Assembly (NCBI GenBank): GCA_032622095.1
Contig: CP136063.1
Coordinates: 65,981,897-66,045,896, forward strand
Length of the DNA: 64,000 nucleotides
Source of the DNA: Siphonodentalium dalli
Lineage: Eukaryota; Mollusca; Scaphopoda; Gadilida; Siphonodentaliidae
Direction: 5' to 3'
The translations under genes were made by a program, and so were the position numbers. The notes beneath the pieces are model-generated. The model was not told the DNA's origin, made no database searches, and saw nothing but the letters and a program-made list of their open reading frames with translations. Positions within the stretch are counted from its first letter, which is position 1; the number at the start of each line of letters is the position of its first letter. Positions 33,203-45,519 of the stretch are shown here, piece after piece.

Positions 33203-33862
33203 GTGGAAGCTACAATGCACCACAGCGGAAACTCTTTGTCATTATTCTTATTTTTAACCCGCCAGTCTTCGCCGGACTTCGACAGTCTTCGCCGGACTTC
33301 TTTTAGAGTGACCCAAGAATTCAACAATGCAAAAAAATGGATAGTTGGTACGTCTGACATTAGAGTTTTAAGTTCCAGTGATTTAATACTCTTTTTGTGT
33401 GCAAAGTATGGGTTTACTGCCGTGTCTCTACTATATGCAGTAATCCCGGAGAAATTCCCTCATCGCGAGAGATATATGGCGCAGATTTTGTAGTCGGCAG
33501 CGTCGTGTTTGATGAAGACATCTCACATGTAACCACAACCCTGGAGATCGACACTGTGCCGATGGATGTTCAAAATCATATACGGAAAGCGTCTATCGAG
33601 TACTCACAGCCCATGATGTGCTTTCTGCAACCAAAGTTGGACAGATGCTTGCTGAAGACATGTACCGGCACGCTGTTCGCACCGGCCGAAGAAGTGTCAA
33701 CAATAAGGCTCTTCGCCCTTGACGGCCCAAAGATCGAACTTGAAGTGGCGAGTGTGCCATTCCCGGTATTATTTGGACAGGTTCCATGAATGCAACGGGA
33801 ACTTCAAATACTACCCAGAAAGAACAGAATATTGTGCAATATATTGTTGATTCATGTATAAG
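33203..33862 (+). pseudogene. Coding-like tail of the PHD-OTU-MULE region, unassigned
   Basis: Overlapping open frames (33203-33493 and 33397-33789) with protein-like tracts SSSDLILFLCAKYG, VVGSVVFDEDISHVTTTLEI and VPMDVQNHIRKASIEYSQP. From 33786 another frame (MNATGTSNTTQKEQNIVQYI) runs into the hAT insertion at 33863 and continues beyond it. No domain recognised. Confidence 0.4.
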
Positions 33863-34517
33863 CAGTGTTCACGCTGGACCGAAAAAAACTTTAGCCAAAA
33901 GTTTAGCCAAATGAAAATTTTATCAGCCAAATGAAAAAAACTTTAGCCAAATGTTTTTTGGCCAAATTAAAAAGCCATTCCGATCCGCCTATTTATTGGA
34001 CATTACAAAAACACCTTAAAACAGCAGCGGTATCACTAGTTAATCACCTATTCATTGTGCTCACTGATGGCAACTCTCTTCAAAGCATACATGTTTCGTA
34101 TTGTTTACATAGTCGGTGTCATCGACGGCGTATAAAAAAAAATCACTCTTTAAAACAACAGCGTCACCACTAGGTATTCACCTATCAATTGTGCTCACTG
34201 ATAACAACTCTCTTCAAAGCATATATATAAACAAAAATACTGATCAGATGTCAATCAGTTGTATAATGTTCCCTTTGTACAGCCGCCACACGGAACAATA
34301 TTTCATAAGTACGAAAATAACGAAATACCGGTACTTTCGTCACCTAACTTCGTCTTGAATGTCGATCTAGTGAGCGCTTTTATTAATTAGCTTTCTGACT
34401 CCGTGATTTCCGTCTCCATTTTGGGTCCAAAAAAGTTTAGCCAAATGAAATTTTTATTAGCCAAATTCGAAAAAGATTAGCCATTGGCTAATTTGGCTAC
34501 CGACAGCGTGAACACTG
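33863..34517. mobile_element. hAT-type non-autonomous element
   Basis: Starts CAGTGTTCACGCTG and ends with the inverted CAGCGTGAACACTG, and sub-terminal 'ttagccaaa' motifs repeat at both ends. Flanks TGTATAAG (33855-33862) and AGTATAAG (34518-34525) form an 8-bp target duplication with one mismatch, as expected for hAT. A diverged internal direct duplication of about 130 bp spans 34000-34230. No transposase frame. Confidence 0.88.
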
Positions 34518-34674
34518 AGTATAAGACAACAAGGGAAATGGCATTCATGTACAGGCAGGATGGAGTCTCCAGCAGGAGAACATCACAGCACGCTGCTTCA
34601 TGCGCCTTCTGGGCCTATCCAATGTAGATATGGTATGAAATGTGAGCATGCATTTTTGTCACAAGTGCTTTAAT

Positions 34675-35117
34675 TATCATGGTACGGTCTGGTACGGCCA
34701 GCATTTATCTCAGCGGGGCGATACCCTGTTACAGTCATGGTACGGGCTGGTACGGTGCGTGACAGTCATTTTGGATTCATTTCGAACAAACTTTTTATTT
34801 TTACCAATATTCTCGTAACAGTTGATTCACTTGGTACGGTGTGGTACGGCCGTTACGGTAAATTTTTCAAAGCCAGCATTTATCTCAGCGGAGGCGATAC
34901 CCTGGTACGGGCTGGTATGGTGCGTAACACTAATTTTTGATTCATTTCGAACAAAGTTTTTATTTTTGCAAATATTCTCGTAACAGTTGATTCATTTGTT
35001 ATGGTCTGGTACGGCCGTTATGGTAAAACTTTTCAAAGCCAGCATTTATCTCAGCGGGGTGATACCCTGTTACGGTCATGATTCGGGTTGGTACGGTGCG
35101 TTAGTCATTTTGGATTC
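34675..35117. repeat. Tandem repeat, units of about 166-175 bp
   Basis: 'gccagcatttatctcagcgg' recurs at 34697, 34872 and 35038, with 'ggtacgg' clusters and 'gattcatttcgaacaaa' between. Confidence 0.8.
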
Positions 35118-36130
35118 ATGAAAGATCTATTAATGAAATATCTGTGGTCAGTATCGTCAGAACACTTGGCGATGTTCAATACGCGACGGTTGGAACCCTG
35201 CCTGATAATTACAAATCATCATGTTCACCTTGCGAGGAGAGGTGAGAACGATAAATAAATAGTACATTTCTAGGATCGTGGAATACAAAGATTGAACTGC
35301 CTGTAAAGCTCTCAAAAACAAAGATTACCCTAATTTTCCAAATTTCCCATGGCCATTATTACTGAACGTTTCTCCCATACAGGCCTCAATTAGCTACATG
35401 ATAAGACAATGCCACATAAAATGTATTAACATCCAATAAAATATTATATTTCTTCCAATTTTAAAGGAATATTATCTATAAATCTATAGATATGAGTGTC
35501 ACAGATGGCTATAACAGTCTAACTTAATTTTCAGGAAGCGCAACATCTTATAAAGGTGAAGATCCACCACCACATGGAGTGCCTTTGTTAGTTTTAGAAC
35601 TGCTAAAATTGCAGAAAGAGACAGCTCAAGTAAGTATTACAAAATTTTCACTTAAAAGATACAAAAGATTGAACTAACATTTTTCTTTTCTCATTTTTAC
35701 ACAAGTATAAGTTAAAAATAAATACAAAAAGTATGATTTAAACAATAAGAACAAATCAGTCTATTACATAGACAAGAGATGCATTGAAGATGCATATTGA
35801 TAAAACATGAATCAAACATTACTGATCTGATTTTCAACATTTATATGCATATATATTCTCATATATATCCTACCAATATCTCAACATGCATAGGACTATA
35901 CATGTACCAGTAACTTTGTAACACTATAAGCTTCATATGAAGTGACAGAAGTCTAACAGTATTTTCTGTCTAATTCACAGGTTTCACCTTTTCTCACCCT
36001 GCATCCAAGGGGATTAGTTATGGACTTGGCTAATATGGCATCCCATCTGGCGATGCGACGAGACAAGTTAGAATGCACTCTCCAAATCCATTCAACGCCA
36101 ACAGGACACAGATTTGGCAGTGAAAGATGA
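35118..36130 (+). CDS. Candidate three-exon gene, unknown function
   Basis: Exon 1 35118-35241 (MKDLLMKYLWSVSSEHLAMF start, donor GAGAG|gtgaga), exon 2 35535-35629 (after 'aattttcag'; SYKGEDPPPHGVPLLVLELL; donor CAA|gtaagt), exon 3 35981-36130 (after 'ctaattcacag'; VSPFLTLHPRGLVMDLANMA, then SERTGA stop). Phases agree (1 nt carried over, then 0), giving about 122 codons without a stop. Exon 1 is also open in another frame, so its frame is less sure. No family recognised. It could be the 3' end of the disrupted gene upstream. Confidence 0.42.
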
Positions 36131-38330
36131 CCAGACCATGCCTTCTGGTACCAATGTATGTCGTTGTGGCGATGTGGCTAAAATGCACAGATGGCCTTAG
36201 TTCTGGGTTCAATTTAGAAATAAATTTTACCAAATTATGAATGTTTCTCAAGAATATACTAATAGTATAATGATGGTAAATACTAATACATGTAGTATGA
36301 TGGTAAGAACGCAAAATTATCCACAAAACACACTTTGTGTAGCATAGCATTTGTTTATATCAATCACATATTAACGAATGTGCGATACTCAACACATCAC
36401 GTGGCAATTGTTTTGGTGGGCGATTGATTCACGATGACACATTCAACATCCAAATCTGAAGTGGCGAGTATTTGCGAGTGCTATATCGGTATATTGGGTA
36501 ATTTTAATGAGTGTTTTGCATATATACTGTACTGTAACATAACATGGCTTTTGTTTACTAAAAGGCTTACAATCTTGACAATAACATGCCATATTTATGA
36601 TTGGTATATAAGAACAAACTCTGTCTATATAATTCAGCTGAATCATACTCGCGAAAATAAACCTTGTCAAAATATATGGATATTCTATATTTATGCTCAT
36701 TAGTATCAAAACAATGCACAAACATTATTTTTCATTCAGAGATGATACAGCGATTGGAGGTTTCGAGGGTTGTTTGGAGGTGATGTCAGGAAAAGAAGAA
36801 GAGTCTAAAGATTGTACTAAATGTTTGGAGGTGATCTGAGCAAGAGCAGATTGAGATTGTATTAAATGTTTTGAGAGTGGTTTGGAGGTGATCTGTTTTT
36901 GTAAATATTTTCCTTGTTATTTAATAAAGTTTGTAAAATAAAAGACAATTTGTTACGATGTCCCGGAGCTTCCAACCTGTAGATATTGCAAGGCAGGAGC
37001 ATTTCGGTTATATGCACACTGGTCCATGTACTACCACAGCCGAGTATCTTTATGTGGTGACTCCAGTCTTTAACATGCATACGGCAAGGCTAGTACACGG
37101 GTCTGCCAATAATGTTCGCGTCTGATTGGACAGAGTACTACACCAACCACAACATACCTGGGCAATTGCTGTAATGGGGAAGTCGCATTTTACATTCAGA
37201 TCTTTATTCAGTGATATCGAATGAGACTTTTCAGTTAATAATTTTTTCTGTACAAGCTTCTTGTGACACCATATCGATATTATTAGTCTGAATTTTTCTT
37301 TAAAGTTAAAAATCTTTTTTGTTGGGTTTACGGATAATGCGGGTTGAATTTTGCCATGGTGGGGGTATGCTAGCACACGAGTGCACACCTCTTGTTTTGT
37401 AAGTTTTTAACCAGTATGAGATCATTTGGGAAACACTGGACACAATTCCACAGGAAAAAAAAGTACGTACTGCATTTTTGTGTGAACATGTAGTTGCAAG
37501 AGGAAGCCTGCTTTGAAAACTCGTTTGACACAACATCCGAAAAATGGGCATAAATCGGAGACAGTATATAACAACTGAGAACTACATGTATGTGGATCCT
37601 GGGCATGTCATTGTGAAGAGCTTCAATCACAGCGTGATGAAGCAAAGGCGGAGGCAGCCGATGTTCAGCGGGTTGAGGCAGGAGGTTTTGCCCACCTCCA
37701 TGTACCAACCCAGCGGAATCGGGTGTCTCGATACCAGGAAGCAGTGTCCGTTGATGGAGAATTGATGTGTTGGACAAAGAAAAACTGGATGCGAAAGGGG
37801 GAAACCAGAGGGGAGTCAGTTGTACCAAAACAGTGACGGGCATTTAAATTTAACATCAATATTTCTATAGTAAATAGTAAACTATTATTTTTTTTTTAAG
37901 AGGGAGGAAACATGCGAAAATATGGTGGCTGAGTTTAGAAAGGTCTATCGGCAGAATTCTCCAAAAAATGGCAAGCCCTTGTTAGTTATTTTGAGAGTCA
38001 CAGCGATGTTGAGAGCGGTGGCAAAGTTCAAAGAATAACAAACATTTGCAATACCACCAAATGAAGCTGACATTTCTCTTCCTGAACTACAGTCTTCACC
38101 CAATGAACGAATTTAATATGTTATCAAATGGGATGAAACTATACTGGGATTTATGCAGAGTGAAATGGAAAGGTGAATAAGGAAAATCCTAGGAAAGTTT
38201 GAAAACAATCGTTATAAAAGCCAGTGACATTATCATGTCGGTACCATATGGGTTAAAAGAGAATCACCTTCCGGATACCGTCTCGCAGTTGGCATGACAA
38301 TGCACGTGTACATACATCGAGGAGGTCAAA
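36131..38330. other. No recognisable gene; a short 'tttggaggtgatctg' repeat
   Basis: 36760-36895 has three loose repeats of 'tgtttggaggtgat'. Other open frames are unsupported on either strand. Confidence 0.4.
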
Positions 38331-38339
38331 AGTCAAATA

Positions 38340-38480
38340 AGCCCCAGCAAAGTGAAAACATCCTATGACAGCGCATGTACATTTTATCAGGCAATTGTCG
38401 ATAAAATGATTAAAGAAATTCCCATTTGATGAACACGTATTTGACGACTTGAAAATTCTGAATCCAAAAGAAGAAGCAAG
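38340..38480 (+). pseudogene. Possible transposase-type fragment (hAT/DUF4371-like)
   Basis: Across one frameshift the sequence reads FYQAIVDKMIKE, then FPFDEHVFDDLKILNPKEEA, resembling a 'kmikkFPF.d.vl.dL..l.P' tract I associate with hAT-related transposase proteins. Weak, single-motif evidence. Confidence 0.25.
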
Positions 38481-38489
38481 AAATTATTG

Positions 38490-39320
38490 GAGTTCCGAGG
38501 CATAAGGCCTCGTAGGACTTTTTGGCTGTTGGGGGCGTAAAGCCCGTAAATAAATTGGGGATCAGATTAGGGGGCAGATATCAAGCCCAACTTAAGTAAA
38601 TATGGCATAATATTTGGGACTTGGAGACATTTTTTAACAGCCCTCCCGGAGCCAATATTTTTTGTAGTCCCGTATTTCCCCTGTTATGTTTTGATATAAG
38701 TTTATTTTTTATATATATTTCTTATGTGTCAATACTAGTCATTTTGGGGGGGGGGGGGGTGGACATTTATAGCAATTCAAAAGATTTTGGACATTTATAG
38801 TAGTTCACAAGATATTTTGTATTTGGGGGATGGATATTATTTAAAGAACTTAAAGAACATATCTCGATTTTAATGAAATTCCAATATGGCTCATGAAAAC
38901 CCTATTCTATAAAGGGGGGCCATGATTTGAAAACTTGGGGGAATTGTGGCATCTTTTGGACTATCTGTTGCCAGTGAACTTCGCCGATGACAGATCAGAG
39001 GTCAAGGCCAAGGCCAAATTTCCCCACCACTTTGAATGAGACCATTAGACAGACACACACACACAAGACGCATACTGGGAGAATCCATAAATAAAGAAGA
39101 TTGCCTGCAGGCTTAAAGATTACTACAGAAACGGCGGCGGCAAGAGTTGTAGCCTAATTACTACATGACCTTGTTATGGATTCATCATTGAATAGTTTTC
39201 AAAACACTTTGGGCCTATTTAGAAAGATGAACAATTCGACGATATCGCGATGAACCTGAGATGTCACCAGCAGCAGAGTCAACACCAGTCATTCAACAGC
39301 CGTCGAAGTTAACCGTGACA
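38490..39320. other. No recognisable gene; G-run and CA-run
   Basis: A run of about 13 G at 38746-38758 and a short (CA)n at 39052-39066. Nothing else recognised. Confidence 0.5.
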
Positions 39321-39324
39321 GATC

Positions 39325-39575
39325 CCACAGCAGAATTATGGGTTACTTTTCAGGATTTAGTCGGAAATATAGCTTGTTGCCATTCATTGGAAAGCTCTCG
39401 GGGAGAGCTTTCCGATGAATGGCAACAAGCCATATATCATGGCAGTTTTGGTGGATATGACAGTTATCTCCGAGAGCTTTCTGATGAATGGCAACAAGCC
39501 ATATTTCAGACTAAATCTTGAAAAGTTATCCATAATTCTGCTGTGGTTAAGAAGTCGATTACTTAGAGCATTACT
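39325..39575. mobile_element. Tc1/mariner-type hairpin MITE with duplicated arm
   Basis: Left arm from 'acagcagaattatgggttac', a hairpin centre at 'gctctcggggagagctttcc', a second partial arm ('gagagctttctgatgaatgg'), and the right end CATTACTG|TA at 39575. The outermost left TIR is missing. Confidence 0.72.
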
Positions 39576-39679
39576 GTAACCCTGGAAACAAAAGCTGTTA
39601 GCAGATCGAGATGCTCCCATCCTGGTTTGCTAATCGGGGATTAAGTATAATGTGCAATTAAACCACACCTTGTTGCTTC

Positions 39680-39880
39680 TTAACCCTTTCAGTGCCAAGT
39701 CTGATTTTTGTATCAACCCTTATGTCCTTGATCATTTTTCAAATTTATTGATTATAATAATGTGATATATCATACTTATAGATCTTTCCATCAATGTATC
39801 ACATTATTAGAATCAATAAATTTGAAAAATGATCAAGGAAATAAGGGTTGATACAAAAATCGGACTTAGGAAAGGATTAA
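39680..39880. mobile_element. piggyBac-type MITE family B, AT-rich stem variant, decayed right end
   Basis: Left TTAA + CCCTTTCAGTGCCAAGTC; the stem matches 28548-28763. The right end reads 'cggacttaggaaaggattaa', shorter than the expected inverted repeat. Confidence 0.8.
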
Positions 39881-39884
39881 TCGA

Positions 39885-41040
39885 CACCCAATGCCACACA
39901 CAAAGCCATCAATCCCTTATATTGGTCATTTTGGTAATATATTTGACCCTGATAAGCTACAGGGTATACATGTAGTTGTGAAGTGGGTGGAATTTCTATC
40001 TAAAATCTGTTAACTGATTGGTCCACTTTATCAAAGCATGCACAGTTATTGCTCTATTATTTTTAAGATGCTTGTACCTTGCCATAAACATTTTTCAAAT
40101 ACTGTTGTAATCTAAATTTGTCCCATTCCTTCTCTTTAAATTTGAGTCGCTGTTAAGAAATGCCGGGAACTAGAGTAGGGCTTCATGGATTTTCGGTATT
40201 TTCTCATACCGCAGTTTTATTTTTAATACCGTGTAGTCGGTATTGGATTACATGAATAATCTGTATATCGGCGCAAACTACATTTTCTTCCTTTAGCCGG
40301 TTTTACGGCCGCAAACAAAAAAAACTTGATATATTCAGAGGAAATAACGCGTGCTTGTAAGTAATGAACGAGAACGAGAACCAGCGAGACTGAATGAGAC
40401 AAGATGATAACCTACCAGACGCCAAGGGCATAACTGCAGCAAATTGCAAAAAGCAATTTTAATAAAAGGCATTGCCAACACGTACGCTGATGGATGTGTG
40501 TTTCTAGTAGTCTCATGTGGTTGTACCTAAAATGCTGAATCAGCAGCTGATCAGCAGGTTATCACCTAAAATGCTGATCAGCAGATTTCCCGATTTTAGT
40601 TTAACTAAAATATAACGACGATGGCGGGTTGTAGGTTGTGTAAATGACATGTAATATATGTGTTATATGCCAATACAGGACGGGGACACATTTTGACCGC
40701 CCGAAATGCCCGTTCAGCAGTTCAAAATCCCGTTCAGCAGTACAGCGGCTGCAGTTCAGCAGATTATCGCGAACGCAGTTTAACTCAATTGTAACGAAGT
40801 AAGCAAAGATTGTGTACAAGTCATCGACAGGCCAAGGAATCGAAAACAACTCCAGAACATCAAACAGAACATTGTCAAATCCAACCGACTGAGTAATGAC
40901 ACCATCTACAACCTAATAGAGCTGGCTCATCATCTTGGCGGATTTGTCAAGATATTTACCCAGATCTGATGTGTGTTGTGACCGACTGTTGATGAAATTG
41001 TGAAGGAGTTTGACATGTTGCTTCAGATCTAACCAACTGG
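39885..41040. other. No recognisable gene
   Basis: Contains repeated 'gctgatcagcag' strings near 40540-40590 and 'gcccgttcagcagt' near 40710-40740. No coding content recognised until about 41050. Confidence 0.45.
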
Positions 41041-41049
41041 CGATATCGT

Positions 41050-41838
41050 GATGTCATACTACACAACATTCATGATTTTTATGTAAGTACTATAATGTTC
41101 AGACATCATCTTTTTAAAAATCGCAGATCAGAAGTAGCCCCTGTAATACCTGTGGCCTTTTTGGTCCACGAAAGAAAATTTGAGGAAGTACATACTAGAA
41201 TTTTGAATTGTCTAACAAAAATAATTCCACGTCTGAAAACAACATTTTCAATAATCATAGACAATGAAACCGGAATAACCAATGCAATTAGGTCAGAATT
41301 CCCAAATTCTCAGCCATTGTTCTGTTGGAATCATATAAAGAAAGATGTTAGAAATTGGTGTAGAGATAAAAAGTTGCCATCCGATGATGCAACCGTATAT
41401 TTTGCCGATGTATCTGCCCTGATGCAATCCGACAACAAGGAACAATTTGACAAATCATACGAGACCCTTTCAAGTAAATGGGCTTCAACCTTTCTAAATT
41501 ACTTTGACAAGTTTCTCAAACATAAGATAGTTGATAGTGGAAGTAAATGGGTACTCGAGCAGTGGAATCTTTACAACCCATTTTCTGGGGTTACCACTAA
41601 CATAGCGGAATCACTCAACGCCGTCATGAAACGCATAAATAATGGGACTGAAATGCCTGTTGATTCGTTTGCGCAAAGTTTTTTCCACATACAATTCTAT
41701 TATTATAATGAACTGCTCAGGGGGTTTTGTGGAATTGGAAATTATACATTGAAACCGGAGTTTGTCAGTGCCTCACGCCAGCCAGATGAGATAATCTGGC
41801 CCGACGTTCTTGAACCAGATGATATTAGACCATATTAA
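41050..41838 (+). pseudogene. MULE-type transposase
   Basis: After a frameshift near 41072, the frame 41095-41838 is open for 247 codons: VIPVAFLVHERKFEEVH, SIIIDNETGITNAIRSEF (second catalytic Asp region), FCWNHIKKDVRNW (C-x2-H element) and TTNIAESLNAVMKRI (third acid, Glu). The first acid block precedes the frame: 41054-41071 reads S-Y-Y-T-T-F, where the family normally has D-T-T-F, so the first catalytic Asp appears to be Tyr (41060-41062). The SWIM domain follows. Confidence 0.72.
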
Positions 41839-42304
41839 GAACACAAACTCTTCGCCCGATTCGACAGTCGCACCGAAGCCAGAGGTAAGTAAAAGAGAGT
41901 CACAGTTGTCGCTTGCAAAAACAGTTATTCAAAATGATAAAATCACACTTGTAAAAGGCATGGGTTGCTTCGTCATTGGCTCTGAAAATAAGCGTTATGC
42001 AGTTACTTTGTTTCCCAAAGAAACTTGTCAATGCCCATCCACTTCAACTTGCTGCCACATAATAGCTGCACATCTCATGGTAGGTATGGAACCAGAGTCA
42101 GGTAATAACAATAAGTTTAATTTGACCCAATTGGCAAACACGTCAAGGAAAAAGGCCGATAAAAAATCTGGTCGAAAGAGACGGAGAACAAATGACTATT
42201 GTCCGGACGAAACAGAAGTTATCGCCGCGTCCGATTCAAAGGTTATGCAGAGTTATCACCCTTTATGTGTAAAAATGGGGGTTGCAGTATCTCGAAAAGT
42301 ATGA
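41810..42304 (+). pseudogene. SWIM zinc-finger tail of the MULE transposase
   Basis: Overlaps the previous frame by 29 bp in a +1 relation. It reads YAVTLFPKETCQCPSTSTC, then CHIIAAH: a C-x-C...C-x-H SWIM zinc finger, the usual C-terminal partner of MULE transposases. A basic KKSGRKRRR stretch follows. The frameshift between catalytic and SWIM parts implies decay or an indel error. Confidence 0.7.
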
Positions 42305-42317
42305 GGAGCAGCGACTC

Positions 42318-42452
42318 GAAATTTGGACCATAGGTACAACTCGGTATGCCATATTAGGTACATACATTACAATTTATGTCCGAGCTTTCTCCACAGAGTT
42401 GTCGTCCTTGATTCGCAAAATTCAATTTATTTCATACCATGTGTCCGACTAA
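42318..42452. repeat. Repeat copy A, left part (split by LINE)
   Basis: 'aaatttggaccata' to 'ataccatgtgtccgact' matches 45520-45650 closely. Its continuation is at 45051-45293, on the other side of the LINE. Confidence 0.85.
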
Positions 42453-42454
42453 AA

Positions 42455-42484
42455 TAACATAATAATAATAATAATAATAATAAT
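42455..42484. repeat. (AAT)n 3' tail of the LINE
   Basis: About nine AAT units next to 'atttgtatagcgcttatc'. On the minus strand this is GCGCTATACAAAT(ATT)n, the typical 3' end of CR1/L2-group LINEs. Confidence 0.8.
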
Positions 42485-45045
42485 ATTTGTATAGCGCTTA
42501 TCCCCAATAAGCGGGCCCTAAGCGCTTGACATAAACATAAACAAGAAATATAAATATACACAATATCAAAGTCACTTTCTGAAACGCCGTGCAAACAAGT
42601 AAGTTTTCAATGACTTTTTAAAGTCGTCAAGAGATGGTGACTCTTTTATGTTCAATGGCAGAGGATTCCATGCATTTGCGCATGTTACTTTGAAAGATCG
42701 GTAGCCAACCGTGATCAAATTAGCACCAGATGGTGTCAAAAGAAGTTTGTCCTCTGAACGAAGTGATCGGTGTGGGACATACGGAACAAGGATATCACTG
42801 AAGTATGCTGGAAGAGATTTTGGGTCATGGGTTGCTTGATATGCATATGTAACAAGTTTATAAATAATCCTATCTGTCACAGGTAGCCAATGTAGTTCTT
42901 GCAACATTTCATCTGTGTCGTCAGATCTTTTACGACACAGAACTATCCTTGCAGCAGTGTGTTGCAGACGCTGAAGCCTGGTAATTTGGATAGATGGTAT
43001 ACCAGCCAAAAGAGAGTTGCAATAGTCAAGTCGACTGAGAATCAGAGATGAAGCAAGTTTTTTAGCTGAGTCAGTGTTTATGTATTTCCTCATTTGACCC
43101 AGTTTTCGAAGTTCAATGTATATTGTCTTGCATATCTGGCTAATATGTGATGTCATAGAGAGTGATCTATCCAAAAATACACCAAGGTTCTTCGCCTTAT
43201 CTGAGAAATAAACTTGGTTACCATCAATAGTCATAACATCTATGCCCACCTTTTCTATGTAAGACGGCTTAGACACCCACATTACTTCAGTTTTGTCACT
43301 ATTTAATTTTAGTTTATTAGCCAACATCCACGATTTCACAGAACCGATGCAGTTTTCCATTACAGTGAGAAGAAAATATGGGTTATCACCAGAAATGTAA
43401 AGCTGTGTATCATCAGCATACATGTGAGCAGAAACACTGTCGCCTGATGATCTCACCAAGTGGTTTGGTGTAGATTAAGTACAAGACAGGCCCCAGGACA
43501 GATCCCTGAGGGACTCCATATTGCAGATGAAAGGTTTTGGAAAACGCACTGCCAATTTGAATCCTCTGAACACGATTAGAGAGATATGAACCGAACCACT
43601 TGAGCGCGCTGTCAGATATCCCAAAAGAAATTTCCAATCGCTTCAACAGTATTTCGTGATCAAGAGTATCGAAAGCTGCGCTCATGTCAAGCAGGGATAC
43701 TAGTGAAAACTTGTTATCATCACTGGCAAGAAGAAGGTCTGAAGTGATACACAACAATGCAGTTTCAGTACTGTGACCAGGTTTGTACGCTGACTGAAAT
43801 TTTTCCAGAAGCAAATGTTTCTCCATATGATTTCTCAGTTGTTTGAGGACAGCTTTTTCTAACAGCTTCGAGACGAATTGAAGGTTTGAGATGGGCCTAT
43901 AGTTCTTTAGCAAGTCGGCATCCAGAGAATTATTTTTAATCAGGGGAATCACAACGGCCTCCTTAAAACAGTCAGGAACAACACCTTCAGACAAAGACCA
44001 ATTTATGAGCTTTGTGAGTGGTTCTAATATAAAATCGATATGTTCCACCAGTAAAGAAGTTGGAATGGGATCCAAAACACATGTTTTTGAAGTGGATGAT
44101 AAAATAAGTTCCTTGACCTCATCACATGTAAGCTTGCAGAACGAACTAAGACTGTCACCAACGAACGGTTTGAACTCTGCTTCAGCATTTGATACATCTA
44201 GCTGGTAACGCAGGTTTGCAATTTTGTCACGGAAATATTCACCAAAAGCATCCGGTAATTCACTTTCTTTAACATTAGTAGGAAGAATTGGTACTTTTTT
44301 CTTACCACTTAGTTCGTTGGTTATGGAATAGATGACTTTTGTTGATTTAGCATTCGCGATTTTAGAGTTATAATATTCCGAACGGGCAGATCTAGTCATT
44401 TGATTCATACGGTTGTTCTTTTCAACATAGATTTGACGATCAACTGTTAGACCGGATTTTCGCCATCTCCTCTCAGCATGCCGCTTATCAGCTTTGGCAC
44501 TCTTTATTTCATCATTGAACCACGGGGTAGATGGACGACGTCGAATTTTGCGTGTGACTAAAGGCGCATGACCATCCAGTAAAGCACGTAGATTAATGAA
44601 CCACTGAAGAGGGGATTTCCTTGGATGGGTGTAGAAACTAGAAACTAGATCACCGGAAAATTTAACACTGTCGATGGACTTCAAATCTCGAGAGGTAGTG
44701 GTTCGTTTAAGTGATATGGGACATACAATGTCTGTTTTGAGAGTGACCAAGAAGTGGTCAGATAAATCGATGTCCTGCACCGTCAGGTTTATGGGTTGAG
44801 GGTCAGTTTTGCGAACAATCACCCAGTCCAAAATATGGTTTTGTCGGTGCGTAGGTACGGATACAAGTTGTTTCATGCCCGAATCATCAATTAAAGTTTT
44901 TATGGCGTTAACGTCACTGTCAGTTGTCGAATCAAAATGGATATTGAAGTCGCCGAGAATAAACAATTGTCTTTGATGTCCAACGTAACTATCCAAGAGT
45001 GTTGTGAACTCAGTTAAGAACATCAAATGTTTTAGTTTATTTCTT
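42455..45045 (-). mobile_element. CR1/L2-like LINE, 5'-truncated, nearly intact ORF2
   Basis: Minus strand. 43413-45026: end of the endonuclease domain (LFILGDFNIHF, IDLSDHFLV) and reverse transcriptase blocks (KNYRPISNLQFVSKLLEK, FQSAYKPGHSTETALL, SLVSLLDMSAAFDTLDHEI, GVPQGSVLGPVLY). A single 1-bp frameshift near 43445 moves to 42572-43459, which carries HMYADDTQLY (catalytic Y-A-D-D) and the C-terminal domain to a stop at 42572. The 3' UTR ends in (ATT)n. The endonuclease N-terminus and ORF1 are missing. One frameshift in 2.5 kb suggests a young copy. Confidence 0.85.
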
Positions 45046-45050
45046 TTATT

Positions 45051-45293
45051 AGGTATGCAAGGTATCCAGATTTTACAGCGTCCATGCAGTTATTCGTTAG
45101 AAACTTGTGCTGAAAAAAAGTTTGGAACAGGGACGGACTACTATTTTTGGGGTTTGGGTGGGGGCAAAATTTTTGCAAACTATTTTTGACTGTCATGTAT
45201 CTATAGGACGTACTAATATCCTCCTAAAAGAATTTTATAAATCGGTTGAGAAATGTCCAAGTTACAGACCATCGAAAATTGTATTCATATATT
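45051..45293. repeat. Repeat copy A, right part
   Basis: 'atgcaaggtatccaga...tacagaccatcga' matches 45654-45890, completing copy A around the LINE. Confidence 0.85.
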
Positions 45294-45519
45294 GATTGAG
45301 GAGAAAGTGCTTGTGACTATCTCCTCCTAGACGACGCACATTAGGTGGATTTGGTTTATGTGAGCGTATTATACATAGAGAGAAGACAAACTGATGCATT
45401 TTTTTTACCAAGATCCAATGAGAGTTGTCCTTAACAGGGAGGGGGTCAAAAATTGTCATTTTTTTGTTGTATCCGATTCGAACCAAAATTGTTGTGAAGT
45501 AACTATGGAACATTCTGAA

